The notes below the pieces were generated by a model. That model made no database searches. It saw nothing but the letters and a program-made list of their open reading frames with translations, and was not told where the DNA came from. Shown piece after piece: positions 23,303-33,246 of a stretch of DNA of 64,000 nt (position 1 is the stretch's first letter; each line of letters starts with the position of its first letter). Origin of the DNA: Cladocopium goreaui (Eukaryota > Sar > Dinophyceae > Suessiales > Symbiodiniaceae); assembly GCA_947184155.2 (NCBI GenBank), contig CAMXCT020000324.1:721172-785171 (forward strand), in the 5' to 3' direction. A program made the position numbers and the translations under genes.

Positions 23303-23639
23303 TCGGTGTGAAAACGTTTAGCGGATCCCAATCCCAAACGCTATGCAACACACTCCAATCCTGAGGAATATGCTTCATGCTCTCCTCTTTCCTCGCAGGG
23401 TATGATCAAGTCGGCAAATCCAAGCGACTGACACAGCACGGCATGTTGCCCACATGGCTTCTGAGACTGACATATTGAAGTTCTTTTCCAGCTCCATTGG
23501 ATGGTGAAGCTTACTGTAAAATCTGTAAATAACAAGTTTCCTGGTTTCATCAGATTGGCCCAGAATCTGAAGATTCTGGGGATCATTGTTGGCAATTCGT
23601 GGGGGGATTGTTTGGGACGGTAGGAATGGAATGAGCTCC

Positions 23640-23703
23640 TGCGATCGTTGAGCTCCACGTGCGCCGCGGCAGTCTCGACTGCATAGACGAGCTCCACTGC
23701 CTG
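23640..23703 (-). CDS. Candidate exon, unknown protein
   Basis: After CATACCCAG the minus strand reads A-V-E-L-V-Y-A-V-E-T-A-A-A-H-V-E-L-N and then D-R-R-S-S-F-H-S. Its GC-rich coding bias stands out against the flanks. The downstream limit is uncertain. It may belong with the minus-strand exons at 24.1 and 24.7 kb, which would lie upstream of it. Confidence 0.35.
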
Positions 23704-24080
23704 GGTATGGATGAAAATCGGGACCTCCAAATGGCCGATTGAATCAGGAAAATATACTCTTCAAAATCTTGGGATTATGGGAGATGACCCATCACCCAAA
23801 GAGAATACTGTTTTTTTATATGTAATTATAATATGGGCATGTCAAAAAAAAGGATCCAAAATGCGTGATGCTTCGAGACATGACTTTCCGGGCCCACAGA
23901 GACCACTTCGGTAAATCCTGAAACATCCTGAGACACATCCATGTCAAATCCATGTCACTTCAGACATGATTGGACTGATTGTGACTGGCAGCTCACGAAC
24001 CTGTCCTCACCTTCTTCATGACCTCCCCACAAGAAGTGTGCGGCACTGTGCAGCTGCCATTTCGAACCAAGCTCTCAACC

Positions 24081-24141
24081 CTGGATGCATTGAAGTCCAA
24101 GACATTCTTGCGAGGCTTTTTGTTGAACTTCTGCAAGACCT
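24081..24141 (-). CDS. Exon, basic segment, unknown protein
   Basis: Minus-strand exon reading V-L-Q-K-F-N-K-K-P-R-K-N-V-L-D-F-N-A-S, ending at GCATCCAG|GG and starting after CCTGAG. Strong coding composition. It lies on the same strand as the exon at 24714-24807 and is probably downstream of it in one gene. No family recognised. Confidence 0.45.
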
Positions 24142-24713
24142 CTCAGGTCCAAGTCACTCAGCCACTCTCACGAGAGACCACCAAGCACACGCGTACCGGT
24201 GCCCAGCCTTGGTCCTTTCCTCCAGAGCATTCTCCCAGGCTTAGTCCAAGCCATGGTCGGTACATGTTTGGCATGTGGGGTCTGCAAACGAACAATCTTT
24301 GATGTTGCTTGCGCATTCATACACCGGCAAAGATTTTCAAACCCTGACCCGGCTCTGAAACACCAGTAACGCCACTAGAAAGGTTTCGAAAGCATATGAT
24401 AGCAAGTACAATACAAAGTATATGAATATGAAAGTATGATATCCGAATGCATTTCCAACATGTTCCAACCAATTCCGGAAGTTTCCCAATGTGCACAATG
24501 CTCATCAAATTTCTGAGAGCCCTGGCCATGAGCACCCTTTTGAGTGGCAGAAGCGGACAGCTCGTCCACAGTGCCCCAGTCGGAGACCTTTCTTTTCGGA
24601 AAGCAAAATCCTCTGTGAAGAAAATGGTTGCAGAACAACCCCACAGAAAAAAATCCTCAGCTCTGGTAGGTTGATAAAATTCCTGATGTTTCCTGGTGTT
24701 AATTGTTCCCAAC

Positions 24714-24807
24714 CTGTGTTCTGGACTGTCGGCCAGAATCTCGCAACTGCCACGGGCCTTTCGGATGATGTCCTTCCAGGAAACGCCCTTCAAGTGATCC
24801 AAGGAGG
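24714..24807 (-). CDS. Exon, unknown protein
   Basis: Bounded by GTGCTCAAG (acceptor) and CACAG|GTTGGG (donor), the 94-nt minus-strand exon encodes S-L-D-H-L-K-G-V-S-W-K-D-I-I-R-K and then A-R-G-S-C-E-I-L-A-D-S-P-E-H, entering and leaving with two bases of split codons. No domain is recognised. Confidence 0.5.
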
Positions 24808-26131
24808 CTTGAGCACCTCAGCGGTGGACTCCACACGTGTCATGCCACAATCAAGGTGGTAGGGAGGGGTACTGTACATTAGAGGGTTTCCACAAATGGA
24901 GGTACCCCCAAATCATCCATTTCATTTTTTTAAATCATGAATTATCCATTTAGGGGTAACCCCCAGTTATGGAAGGACCTCAGGAAGACCTGAATAAAAG
25001 CCTGGAAAAAGGATCGTGTAAGTTCCCCAGCGTGCACGTGCGTGTGACTCTGCTGCCTCCGCTGCAGAGACAGCCTGCAGACTTTCCTCCTCGGGTAATG
25101 GATCCATCACCAGGTCAAGCAGTGAAGAATGTCAGCGTTCATAACTCAGTGCAGAAAAGGTGGCTACAAACTGGGTTGGAGCGAAGCTCTCGTCAAAGAA
25201 ATCAAAACATCAATCCCTTTCTCTTCTTGTTTTTTGGTCGAGTCTACATACGTAAATCAATGGACTTGGAATAATTGTTTCTCCAAAATGCGGGGGTCTT
25301 GCTGGACACGTGAAATATTTAGAGAAACAGGTGCTGTTGCAGCGAACCCAGTTGCCCTGATAAAATGTAACGAAACATGAAATATAATAGCACTGGCAAG
25401 ATTTGCGGGTCTGCAAAACAGAAAGTGTTCACCATAAAGAGGAATTCCCTCTACAAAGTGCATCCTGGTGCGATTCACGGCAGTCTTTGACTCCTCCTTG
25501 ACCTCATCCCTGCTCAAGTCAGACCTAAGGGGTCAGCGGCTAATTTGTCCCACGGAAAACTTGGCTGAAAGGGGTCCACCGCTGATCCAAGTTATAAGTT
25601 ATAAGTTATAAGTGTGTATATGTATATATAGAGAGAGAGAGAGAGCGACAGAGTTTCCACATCATTCAATCCTTTGTACTGGTTGGTTTAGTTGGTTGAT
25701 CTGGATCAAAACTAGCAGTAGAAACATCAAATGCCGAGCGCAATTTATATATATATACATATGCATACTATAATATATATATAATATATTATATCAGAAT
25801 CAATGTAATCAATTATATACCGACCGTGGGCCATGTCCAATAATCGAAAGCATCAACCCACGCACGAGCACCAAGGGTCAAGGAAATTTTGAGGTTAGAC
25901 AAAATCCACCCATGTTGGGGTTAGGCAAGGATTCCTTGAGGTTAGCATAGCTTGTAAGGGTTAGAAGCGGGTCTCATCAACCCACGGAGGCAGAACTGAC
26001 CACTTCCCAAGGGAGGGACTGGGCGAAAAGGAAAGCTGGAGCCTGTCATGCAGCGCAAGGAGCAATGCCCAGTGATCCAAAAATCAAATTTGTCAAACTC
26101 GCTTCTTCCAGAGGAAGCATAGTTTCATATT
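24808..26131. other. Intergenic/intronic DNA, nothing recognised
   Basis: Contains a 7-bp tandem run (AGTTATA, about 25590-25612), a GA run (25631-25644) and AT-rich tracts near 25742-25797. No exon could be supported. Confidence 0.35.
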
Positions 26132-27370
26132 GGGGCTGAGACATGCAGGAACATCACAGCATTTGCATTGACAGTATAAGAACAAAGTGGAAAGGAACAG
26201 AAGAACGGAAATTGGAAAGGAATATGTGCAATTACTTGGAAACCTTATCGCCAAGTCCCGCCTTGTCCTTGTCCTTCTTCTCTTCCTCAAGGCGCTTCTG
26301 CACCCGCTTCTGCTGCTCCTCTTCACCTCGTGGCCACATCCGTAGCAATATTACGGGTCGAAAAAATCATTGCTGGAGCCGAAGTCAACAGCTTGAAGAT
26401 GCTTGAAGATGCTCGGAGTAGTGTTTTCCGTTCAGCTGCGGTTTCACTTTGCAGACCAGGCTTACTGGGCATCTGGCCCTTCTGCACATAGTTGCCCGAA
26501 AAGCCATTTGCAATGGATGGGACGAACTTCTGCCAATTCTGGCACAGGGAAGCAGCTGCTTTCTGACACCGACTATAAGGTTTGGTAGACCATCGGCTGC
26601 CAAAGCTCATCGTAGATGGCAAGTACGGACAAACAAGTATTGAAAAAATGCACAAATGTTGAAGCTGGTTTACTTAAGTTTACTTCTAGCTTCGGCTCCT
26701 CTATCCTCAGATCCAACAGGCCAGCCAAACGACTTTCTGCTCCGGCTGCTCAGGCTGCTCTGGCTGCTGAGGTTGCTGAGGTTGCTGAGGTTGTGGCTTC
26801 TGTTGTGGCCTTAGGGGCAGTCCAAATCTGATCCAAAGCTTACAACTTCCAACTGCGATAGCACTAAGTGAGCGGAAGCGACAGATTGAAAGAACTGCAA
26901 AATTGCTGCGAAGCCTGTTGACAACATCTGCCTGTGATACGCTCTTCTCGCTGTGGTTTTGTTTGTGGCAACTATCAGATACTATGAATCCGGATGCAGA
27001 GTACTGATGAGTACTGTGTCTGTGTATCTTGCATATCTCGCATGCCAAGCAGCTGCTCCCCCATGAAACCCAGATTCCTTGGCAGCGCAGTCTTTATCGG
27101 AACACTTGGACGAGCCACAAGTTCAAAACAAAAAAGACATCACAGCATTCAGATTGTTCAGCATTCCCTTGGCTAATAGAAGGGACAGCCATGAATCCAT
27201 CAGAATTTCTCAAGGGCAGTCGCTTCATCATGCATGCAACAAGCCGAGTCTGCAGGAGCTCCTCCTCTTTCTGGCGGAGTTCACTGGTTTCTGTGCAGCT
27301 TGAAACTAAGACACAGGCTGTGCGAAGAACATAGCAGGATGCTTCTTCTCGTCCTTGCAGTGCACATCAG
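26132..27370. repeat. Segmental duplication, copy 1 (1.24 kb)
   Basis: Matches 28647-29885 at a constant 2515-bp offset with only a handful of substitutions (for example GTGATACG/GTGACACG near 26938). The left edge starts at GGGGCTGAGACATG and the right edge ends at TGCACATCAG. It contains the 3' exons of a minus-strand gene, so that gene end exists twice. Confidence 0.95.
26232..26819 (-). CDS. 3' exons of PEQ/WQKYVP cassette gene, copy 1
   Basis: Read on the minus strand. Exon 26737-26819 encodes P-Q-Q-K-P-Q-P-Q-Q-P and ends in P-E-Q-P-E-Q-P-E-Q. The next exon ends at 26538 (acceptor CTGTGCCAG) and encodes N-W-Q-K-F-V-P-S-I-A-N-G-F-S-G-N-Y-V-Q-K. The last exon, 26232-26326, encodes G-E-E-E-Q-Q-K-R-V-Q-K-R-L-E-E-E and then K-K-D-K-D-K-A-G-L-G-D-K-V-S-K before TAA. 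The order, Pro-Glu-Gln linker then W-Q-K-[FY]-V-P module then charged tail, repeats in the gene at 31.5-33.2 kb. The same exons recur at 28747-29334. Upstream exons were not traced and function is unknown. The linker suggests a flexible protein with repeated small folded modules. Confidence 0.5.
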
Positions 27371-27447
27371 AGTCAGAATGTCAGGCAGTAGAAAGGAGGG
27401 TCTCTTCCCAGAAACAAAATTACACATTCTGTCGGTTTGGGATGGGT

Positions 27448-27536
27448 TTAAAATCGGAAACCAAAAAATATTATTCGGAAACCAAAGAGGATTCTTCGGA
27501 AACCAAGCATTGTTCGGAAACCAAAAACACTTGAGG
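27448..27536. repeat. Spaced repeat TCGGAAACCAA, cluster 1
   Basis: Four copies of TCGGAAACCAA separated by 8-15 bp of differing sequence. A second cluster lies at 28060-28160. The spacers are too short and irregular for a CRISPR array, and the setting is eukaryotic. Confidence 0.8.
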
Positions 27537-27652
27537 CCAGGGCGGAGGTACGAAAGCTAGCAGGATCTACTAATGTTGTACTGGAGACTGCGCAACTACA
27601 AGAGTAAACTGCTGAACTGAGTAGGAATGAATTCAATGACAGTGCTGATCAT

Positions 27653-27716
27653 ATGATGATGATGACGACAATGACGACGACGACGACGACGACGACAACA
27701 ATGATGATGACAACGC
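27653..27716. repeat. GAC/GAT triplet microsatellite
   Basis: Runs of GATGAT and GACGAC triplets. They create artificial Arg/His/Val/Ile runs in the open frames and I do not treat them as coding. Confidence 0.9.
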
Positions 27717-28059
27717 TCGAGAAGAAGATGAAAATGAAGAAGGTGAAGATAAACGGATAAAGACATAGAAACCTGTACCTGCCATAAAACCAGCCGATGA
27801 TGTTGATGCAAATGCTGACTATGAAATGCTGAAAATGAATTATTGAGATGACAACCCACGTCGAGGGGTCAGGGCGCAGATACAGGGGGCATCTAAGAAG
27901 GGTCGAAGGGGGGTCGAGGGGGACCAGGGGAGATTGAACCCGGGCCGGCCAGTGGGGGGGGTTCAAACTGGAAAGTTTCAGGGTTTCCAACGGTCCTGGC
28001 GCCTGCCTATTCCTTGCTAAAGCAAGAGCAACTTCAGCTAGCACAAGCTAGCTTTCGTA

Positions 28060-28160
28060 ATTTCTTCGGAAACCAAGGAGTATATTGAAACCAAAAGGTC
28101 TTCTTCGGAAACCAAAACAGATTCTTCAGAAACCAAGGATTCTTCGGAAACCAAAGCGTC
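28060..28160. repeat. Spaced repeat TTCGGAAACCAA, cluster 2
   Basis: Four to six intact or near-intact copies. The two clusters bracket a 0.5-kb segment whose ends carry inverted CGAAAGCTAGC (27551) and GCTAGCTTTCG (about 28047), suggesting an inserted element between them. Confidence 0.75.
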
Positions 28161-28334
28161 CAGATAGGAAACAAAAAAATGCCCACTGCCGGTCACTGCT
28201 GCGCTCGTGTTTTATCTCTCTAGAGACCCAGTTTGACTAAAACACAGGTGATAGCAACAGTGGGTAATCTGCGCCAGGTCTGCTTTACTTCGCATTATGT
28301 TGCGGTTTCACTTCTGCACTTAGTTTCTCATGGC

Positions 28335-28646
28335 GCTGAAGATGCAACATAGCGTTCAGAGGGGGTGGCGGGGTTTTGATCTCTTGTGAAGTTCAAGATG
28401 CAACATAGTGTTTCAGAGAGGGTTGAGGGGTTTTGATCTCTAGTTCAAGAGGCAACATAGTGTTCAGAGGGGGTGGCGCGGCTAGATCTCTTGTGAAGTT
28501 CAAGATGCAACATAGTGTTCAGAGGGGGTGGCGAGGTTAGATCTCTTGTGAAGTTCAAGATGCAACATAGTGATTAGAGGGGGTGCCGGGATGTTGATCT
28601 GTTGTGATGCTCAAGATGCAACATAGTGTTTCAGAGGGGGGGGCGG
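28335..28646. repeat. Minisatellite, ~55-60-bp unit x 6
   Basis: Six diverged copies of a unit containing CAAGATGCAACATAGTGTTC, AGAGGGGGTGG and GATCTCTTGTGAAG. The array stops exactly where the second copy of the segmental duplication begins. Confidence 0.9.
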
Positions 28647-29885
28647 GGGGCTGAGACATGCAGGAACATCACAGCATTTGCATTGACAGTATAAGAACAA
28701 AGTGGAAAGGAACAGAAGAACGGAAATTGGAAAGGAATATGTGCAATTACTTGGAAACCTTATCGCCAAGTCCCGCCTTGTCCTTGTCCTTCTTCTCTTC
28801 CTCAAGGCGCTTCTGCACCCGCTTCTGCTGCTCCTCTTCACCTCGTGGCCACATCCGTAGCAATATTACGGGTCGAAAAAATCATTGCTGGAGCCGAAGT
28901 CAACAGCTTGAAGATGCTTGAAGATGCTCGGAGTAGTGTTTTCCGTTCAGCTGCGGTTTCACTTTGCAGACCAGGCTTACTGGGCATCTGGCCCTTCTGC
29001 ACATAGTTGCCCGAAAAGCCATTTGCAATGGATGGGACGAACTTCTGCCAATTCTGGCACAGGGAAGCAGCTGCTTTCTGACACCGACTATAAGGTTTGG
29101 TAGACCATCGGCTGCCAAAGCTCATCGTAGATGGCAAGTACGGACAAACAAGTATTGAAAAAATGCACAAATGTTGAAGCTGGTTTACTTAAGTTTACTT
29201 CTAGCTTCGGCTCCTCTATCCTCAGATCCAACAGGCCAGCCAAACGACTTTCTGCTCCGGCTGCTCAGGCTGCTCTGGCTGCTGAGGTTGCTGAGGTTGC
29301 TGAGGTTGTGGCTTCTGTTGTGGCCTTAGGGGCAGTCCAAATCTGATCCAAAGCTTACAACTTCCAACTGCGATAGCACTAAGTGAGCGGAAGCGACAGA
29401 TTGAAAGAACTGCAAAATTGCTGCGAAGCCTGTTGACAACATTTGCCTGTGACACGCTCTTCTCGCTGTGGTTTTGTTTGTGGCAACTATCAGATACTAT
29501 GAATCCGGATGCAGAGTACTGATGAGTACTGTGTCTGTGTATCTTGCATATCTCGCATGCCAAGCAGCTGCTCCCCCATGAAACCCAGATTCCTTGGCAG
29601 GGCAGTCTTTATCGGAACACTTGGACGAGCCACAAGTTCAAAACAAAAAAGACATCACAGCATTCAGATTGTTCAGCATTCCCTTGGCTAATAGAAGGGA
29701 CGGCCATGAATCCATCAGAATTTCTCAAGGACAGTCGCTTCATCATGCATGCAACAAGCCGAGTCTGCAGGAGCTCCTCCTCTTTCTGGCGGAGTTCACT
29801 GGTTTCTGTGCAGCTTGAAACTAAGACACAGGCTGTGCGAAGAACATAGCAGGATGCTTCTTCTCGTCCTTGCAGTGCACATCAG
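28647..29885. repeat. Segmental duplication, copy 2 (1.24 kb)
   Basis: Second copy of 26132-27370, in direct orientation. The gap between copies is 1.28 kb and contains the spaced repeats and the minisatellite. Sequence after the right edge differs completely between the copies. Confidence 0.95.
28747..29334 (-). CDS. 3' exons of PEQ/WQKYVP cassette gene, copy 2
   Basis: Same exons as at 26232-26819: Pro-Glu-Gln exon 29252-29334, W-Q-K-F-V-P exon ending 29053, charged C-terminal exon 28747-28841. The few differences from copy 1 seen by eye fall mostly outside the called exons, so both copies could be spliced. This copy lies between copy 1 and the CRAL-TRIO gene. Whether it is a second gene end or a duplicated remnant cannot be told from sequence alone. 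Confidence 0.45.
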
Positions 29886-30198
29886 TGGGAGGGTGTCTTC
29901 GCAGCAACAAATTGTCTTACATGGTCCATGGCACACAGCCCGGTCCTTGTCCTTGGCGTCTTTGGAGTCAGACTTCTTACCTCAACGTAATTGGTGCTGA
30001 CATCCCTGATCAAAAGTTGACCAAGATCGCCACCAGTCACTAGAAAACGTCACAACGACCCGACTGACGATCTGTCGATGCAAGCTCTTTTTTGATCTTT
30101 TTTGCAGATTACCAGGGTCTATGAGATGGCAGCCCCGAGGCATCCCATCTTCTGGCTATCCTTGCGACAGCGAAAAGAATTTCCATCCGGCATTTTGG

Positions 30199-31077
30199 TC
30201 ATTGCTTTGGCGTTCCATTTGAAGCATACTGTCGCCGCATCATTTCAGCAGGGGCAGAGCCCAAGGGTACTCCAGAACCACCATATTCTTCAGGTATGCT
30301 GTCTCGGTCTAGGATATCCTGCAAAGTCAAGAATGACTCCTTCTGGCTGGTGCTGACTCTCAGTTTTCGTTGCTGCTTCGCCGGCAGCAGGGGCTTGAAA
30401 AATGCCCAAATTGCTCCCCACCATTCAGGTGCGTTGATGACCACAACAAGATGTTCGCGGTCAGGAAAATGCTTCTGGATAATGGAATAACTCAGTGAAA
30501 AAATGCGAAGCATTGTGGGAGTAATCTTCGAGAGACTGAATCCCTCCATATCTACAATGATGGTAATTTCCTGTCTGTCATCGCGTTTCAACCACAAGTC
30601 ATATGCAAAGAGCGTCTGCCAAACATAGTCGTCTCTGACCAGTGAAGGCGACATTCCCTCATTCAGCAGTCCGGTTGGATTCAAGCGGCCAGCCCGCTGC
30701 CAATATGTGAGCCGTCCTCTCTTGTCAGGCAGGTGAAGGTACGTGGGGTAGTGTTTCTGAATCGTAAAAAAGTTTGGATTTGGCCTGCGAAACAGATCTT
30801 CATCACCAATCTCACACCTCCACCGCAAGGTTTCAGCCCAGCGCTGGAGGGCCAAACGTTCATTGCCTTCGGCTGCTTTCAGCACATATCTGGGGATGTC
30901 ACGGTCCAAGGCTTCCAATTCCTTTCTGTCTGGGTTGGAACCTAAAGCTGCAGCCTGACAGGACTGGGAAGCTGAACCAGCAGAACCTGCTCGACTCATG
31001 AAATTTCTTGGCCAATACACCGTGAAAACCAACAGTGGACAGAGCCACAGGAAGCCCCGACGCGCCAGAGCTGGCAT
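30199..31077 (-). CDS. CRAL-TRIO (Sec14-like) lipid-transfer domain protein
   Basis: A 292-residue protein in one uninterrupted frame. Residues 8-22 form a hydrophobic signal anchor after M-P-A-L-A-R-R. Residues 55-95 are a charged helical segment like the CRAL-TRIO N-terminal helices. The lipid-binding domain spans about 105-267, with Y-P-T-Y-L near 110, D-K-R-G-R-L-T-Y-W-Q-R at 118-128, I-V-D-M-E-G-F-S-L at 174-182, V-V-V-I-N-A-P at 211-217, W-A-F-F-K-P-L-L at 224-231 and the family-typical I-P-E-E-Y-G-G at 261-267. Members bind phosphoinositides, tocopherol or other hydrophobic ligands and move them between membranes. The leader suggests an ER-derived or plastid membrane. I started at 31077 because the frame upstream runs into an acceptor-like TTTCAG|AGG at about 31118. 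Absence of introns and the spliced-leader relict at 31198-31212 point to a retroposed mRNA. Confidence 0.85.
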   Translation of the reverse strand: MPALARRGFLWLCPLLVFTVYWPRNFMSRAGSAGSASQSCQAAALGSNPDRKELEALDRDIPRYVLKAAEGNERLALQRWAETLRWRCEIGDEDLFRRPNPNFFTIQKHYPTYLHLPDKRGRLTYWQRAGRLNPTGLLNEGMSPSLVRDDYVWQTLFAYDLWLKRDDRQEITIIVDMEGFSLSKITPTMLRIFSLSYSIIQKHFPDREHLVVVINAPEWWGAIWAFFKPLLPAKQQRKLRVSTSQKESFLTLQDILDRDSIPEEYGGSGVPLGSAPAEMMRRQYASNGTPKQ

Positions 31078-31197
31078 GTCTGGCACAGCTATGGCAAGGA
31101 GCAAACTTCGAACCTCTGAAATGAATACAATCAAATAAATTCAAGAATTAAACAGTTAGCAAATATCAACCATGGGTCTTCAAAAGGCCCTCTCTGT

Positions 31198-31212
31198 TTT
31201 GAGCCAAAATGG
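31198..31212 (-). other. Relict of the dinoflagellate spliced leader
   Basis: On the minus strand the window reads GCCATTTTGGCTCAA, identical over 15 nt to the interior of the conserved dinoflagellate trans-spliced leader. The first bases of the leader and its final G are not preserved. It lies about 120 bp upstream of the chosen start of the CRAL-TRIO gene, same strand. Leader relicts in genomic DNA are known in dinoflagellates and arise when trans-spliced mRNA is reverse transcribed and reintegrated. A chance 15-nt match in this window is unlikely (order 1e-4). Confidence 0.75.
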
Positions 31213-31511
31213 CGGCCTCGGCAAGCACGCTCCAGACATGACAACTTAAATGACAGGGAGGCTGCCCACTTTAGTTGCTTGCTGAACGAAGACCCCCGTG
31301 TGTGGTTAATGGGCAAGACCCTAGTTTACTGATGATACCACTTTGGCTCCAAAATGCTCCAAATGTCCATCGGTGTTACGTTTCACCAAGCCCCCATGTT
31401 TCAACTTGAGGATCTTGAGGTCTCTAAAGACCATTGGATGTTCTGCTGGATCCAGTCATTGAACGCAACAAGACAACCACTGGAGGCGCTCCAAACATCA
31501 AGAATTCGGCC

Positions 31512-33226
31512 ATGGGAGAAGTCCTTTCCGAAGCCAGGGACATACTTCTGCCAGTCCTGGACCGGATCTCAGGGCTCCAGCTATGGGTAAAAATGGAGGT
31601 TTCAAGACCAGGAATTGCCACCATCTTTGGGCTTGGGGATCTTCATAGTGTCCCATATCCACGATGCACTGTTTTGCAGGGATCATGACATATTTCCTGC
31701 CAATCCGTCTCACGAAGAATTTGAGAGCCCCAGAACCCAAGCTGCCAACTCGATCAACATAAGAAAATTGGCCCGCAGCTTACCACAGCCATCTTCGCTC
31801 TCCTTCTCTTCTGGCTGTTCTGGCTGTTCTGGCTGTTCTGGCTGTTCTGGCTGTTCTGGCTGTTCAGCTTGCTCCGGCTGTTCCGGCTGTTCAGGCTGTT
31901 GCGGCTGCTCCGGCTGCGGCTTCTGTTGGGGTTGCTGGCCGAAGAGCCTAGGCCAACACAGCACAACCTGCGCAACCTGTCACAGGTGACTCCATTGGCT
32001 CAAAAGTCTGCTCCGAGGCACACTGTGCAAGGGGATAAACAAGTTGAGATGTTCTAAGAAGGAGGCGTTGCCGCGGCTGCACCATTTCCTCAGTGAAGTT
32101 GTCGGCACATGATACGGGTGGCCATTGGTTCTTTTTCGGTACCACCACTTCACAAAATATCGTGGGCCCCGAAGGCTCCACAAACTGGTTCAGGTCCCTT
32201 CAAGGATTGGAAATTGATCATCTAAGGCTAGCTCGTGACTCCCGTGGCTTTCGCGGCTCTCTCGATTTGCGCGCCATTCCTTGAGCAAAGCCAGGAACAT
32301 ACTGTTCCCACTCCTGCGGCAAACACCACGAAGGGGCTTGCACTCCAGCTTCCAACATGGAAGAATCGCCCGCACCAAGTCAAAGTCCAACCCTTTCAAT
32401 CTGTTCCCAAACCCCTCACCCTGGCCAGTTCTCCTTGGCTGGCAACTCACGTTGCTCCGGCCTGTAGCATCAACGAATAGGAATCGCCGGGGTTCGGTTC
32501 ATGTCTTCCAAAAATATCTACATATCACTTCATATCACATATCACACTTCACACGACAACCTACATGATGATTAGACTCGGTTTCCTAAGAACACGCAGC
32601 CGCTGTATCTAATCACATATGCCAAGCTTGTTGCATGAATTCTCAAAGAATAACGATGGATGCAAATCGAGACCAATCTTAAGAGAAATGAGTTGAAATA
32701 AGATGAAACAAGTACATCAAGCATCAAGCTATACCTCAGCAGCAGACTGCTCAGGTTGTTCAGGCTGCTGGACTTGCTGTACTTGCTGTGGTTGCTCTCC
32801 CCTCAGACCAGTCACCAGCATGCCACGCATACGCACAGCATGCTGCAGCGCTGCCACTGAGAGACTTGCAGGGTTTTCACGTCTTTGGGTGGGGAGTCTG
32901 CCAACGGGTCATCCAAGGCCTCATTGCACAGCTCTGCCCGGGAAAATCAAACCTTGAATGCCCCGGTTTATTGTTCATACCTACACCGTTCCAAGGTATT
33001 CTAAAGCATTCCAAATATATAAATATAATATATCACAATCGATACTTGTCAACACGTGCTCCGTGTCGCCCAGCAAAACCATCTCTTGTCCGCCAAGGCG
33101 CTGCTGAATCGAACAGGCCTCAGCACACAGCTGAGGGAAATGACCAGGTCGGGTCCCTGCTGCCCATCTGAGAGCCAGACTGTCATCGGCCAAGACAGCC
33201 CCCAGCAGCAAACAAAAGCGAAGAAC
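31512..33226 (-). CDS. Gene of alternating PEQ-linker and WxxYVPGF exon cassettes
   Basis: Minus-strand exons in order: 33056-33226 (57 codons, hydrophobic F-C-L-L-L-G-A-V-L-A then D-D-S-L-A-L-R-W); 32735-~32805 (Q-P-Q-Q-V-Q-Q-V-Q-Q-P-E-Q-P-E-Q, donor GTATAG); an exon ending at 32313 (acceptor GCCGCAG; E-W-E-Q-Y-V-P-G-F-A-Q-G-M-A); 31784-31947 (long P-E-Q run, then E-K-E-S-E-D-G-C, strong donor G|GTAAGC); and an exon ending at 31556 (D-W-Q-K-Y-V-P-G-F-G-K-D-F-S). Linker and W-x-x-Y-V-P-G-F modules alternate as in the duplicated gene end at 26-29 kb, so the cassettes were probably multiplied by exon duplication. Function unknown. The C-terminal exon is not identified. Exon limits at the module 3' ends are uncertain. 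Confidence 0.5.
31784..31947 (-). CDS. Exon: Pro-Glu-Gln linker (part of 31512-33226)
   Basis: Acceptor GGCCTAG, donor G|GTAAGC. The frame reads L-F-G-Q-Q-P-Q-Q-K-P-Q-P-E-Q and then many P-E-Q triplets. Its start resembles the exon at 26737-26819 (P-Q-Q-K-P-Q-P), supporting common descent of the two linkers. Confidence 0.6.
33056..33226 (-). CDS. Exon with hydrophobic leader-like segment (part of 31512-33226)
   Basis: 171 nt, 57 codons in phase, acceptor ATTTTGAG, donor GAGCAC|GTGTTG. It encodes V-L-R-F-C-L-L-L-G-A-V-L-A-D-D-S and ends with Q-E-M-V-L-L-G-D-T-E-H. There is no ATG at its start, so a short upstream exon would supply the initiator. The hydrophobic segment could be a signal peptide core. 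Confidence 0.45.
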
Positions 33227-33246
33227 CTCAAAATGACCACAAAGAA

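Larger units (their letters stand above)
20770..23639. other. Intergenic DNA with simple repeats, no gene recognised
   Basis: Contains AT-rich tracts (22668-22768), a 10-bp tandem repeat (22374-22419) and an 8-bp tandem repeat (23236-23302). No domain-bearing frame was found. A GGTTTCGAACTCC string at about 22610 resembles a Pol III B box but has no tRNA context. Confidence 0.35.

Noticed and set aside
24865-24975. Possible MITE with GGTACCCCC/GGGGTAACCCCC ends
   Set aside because: The arms pair only over about ten bases with mismatches and no target duplication was seen.
27596-28044. His/Arg and Val/Ile-rich minus-strand frames
   Set aside because: Produced by the GAC/GAT triplet microsatellite.
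27448-28160. CRISPR-like spaced repeats
   Set aside because: Repeats are 11-12 bp with spacers of 8-15 bp, irregular, with no cas genes and in a eukaryotic genome.
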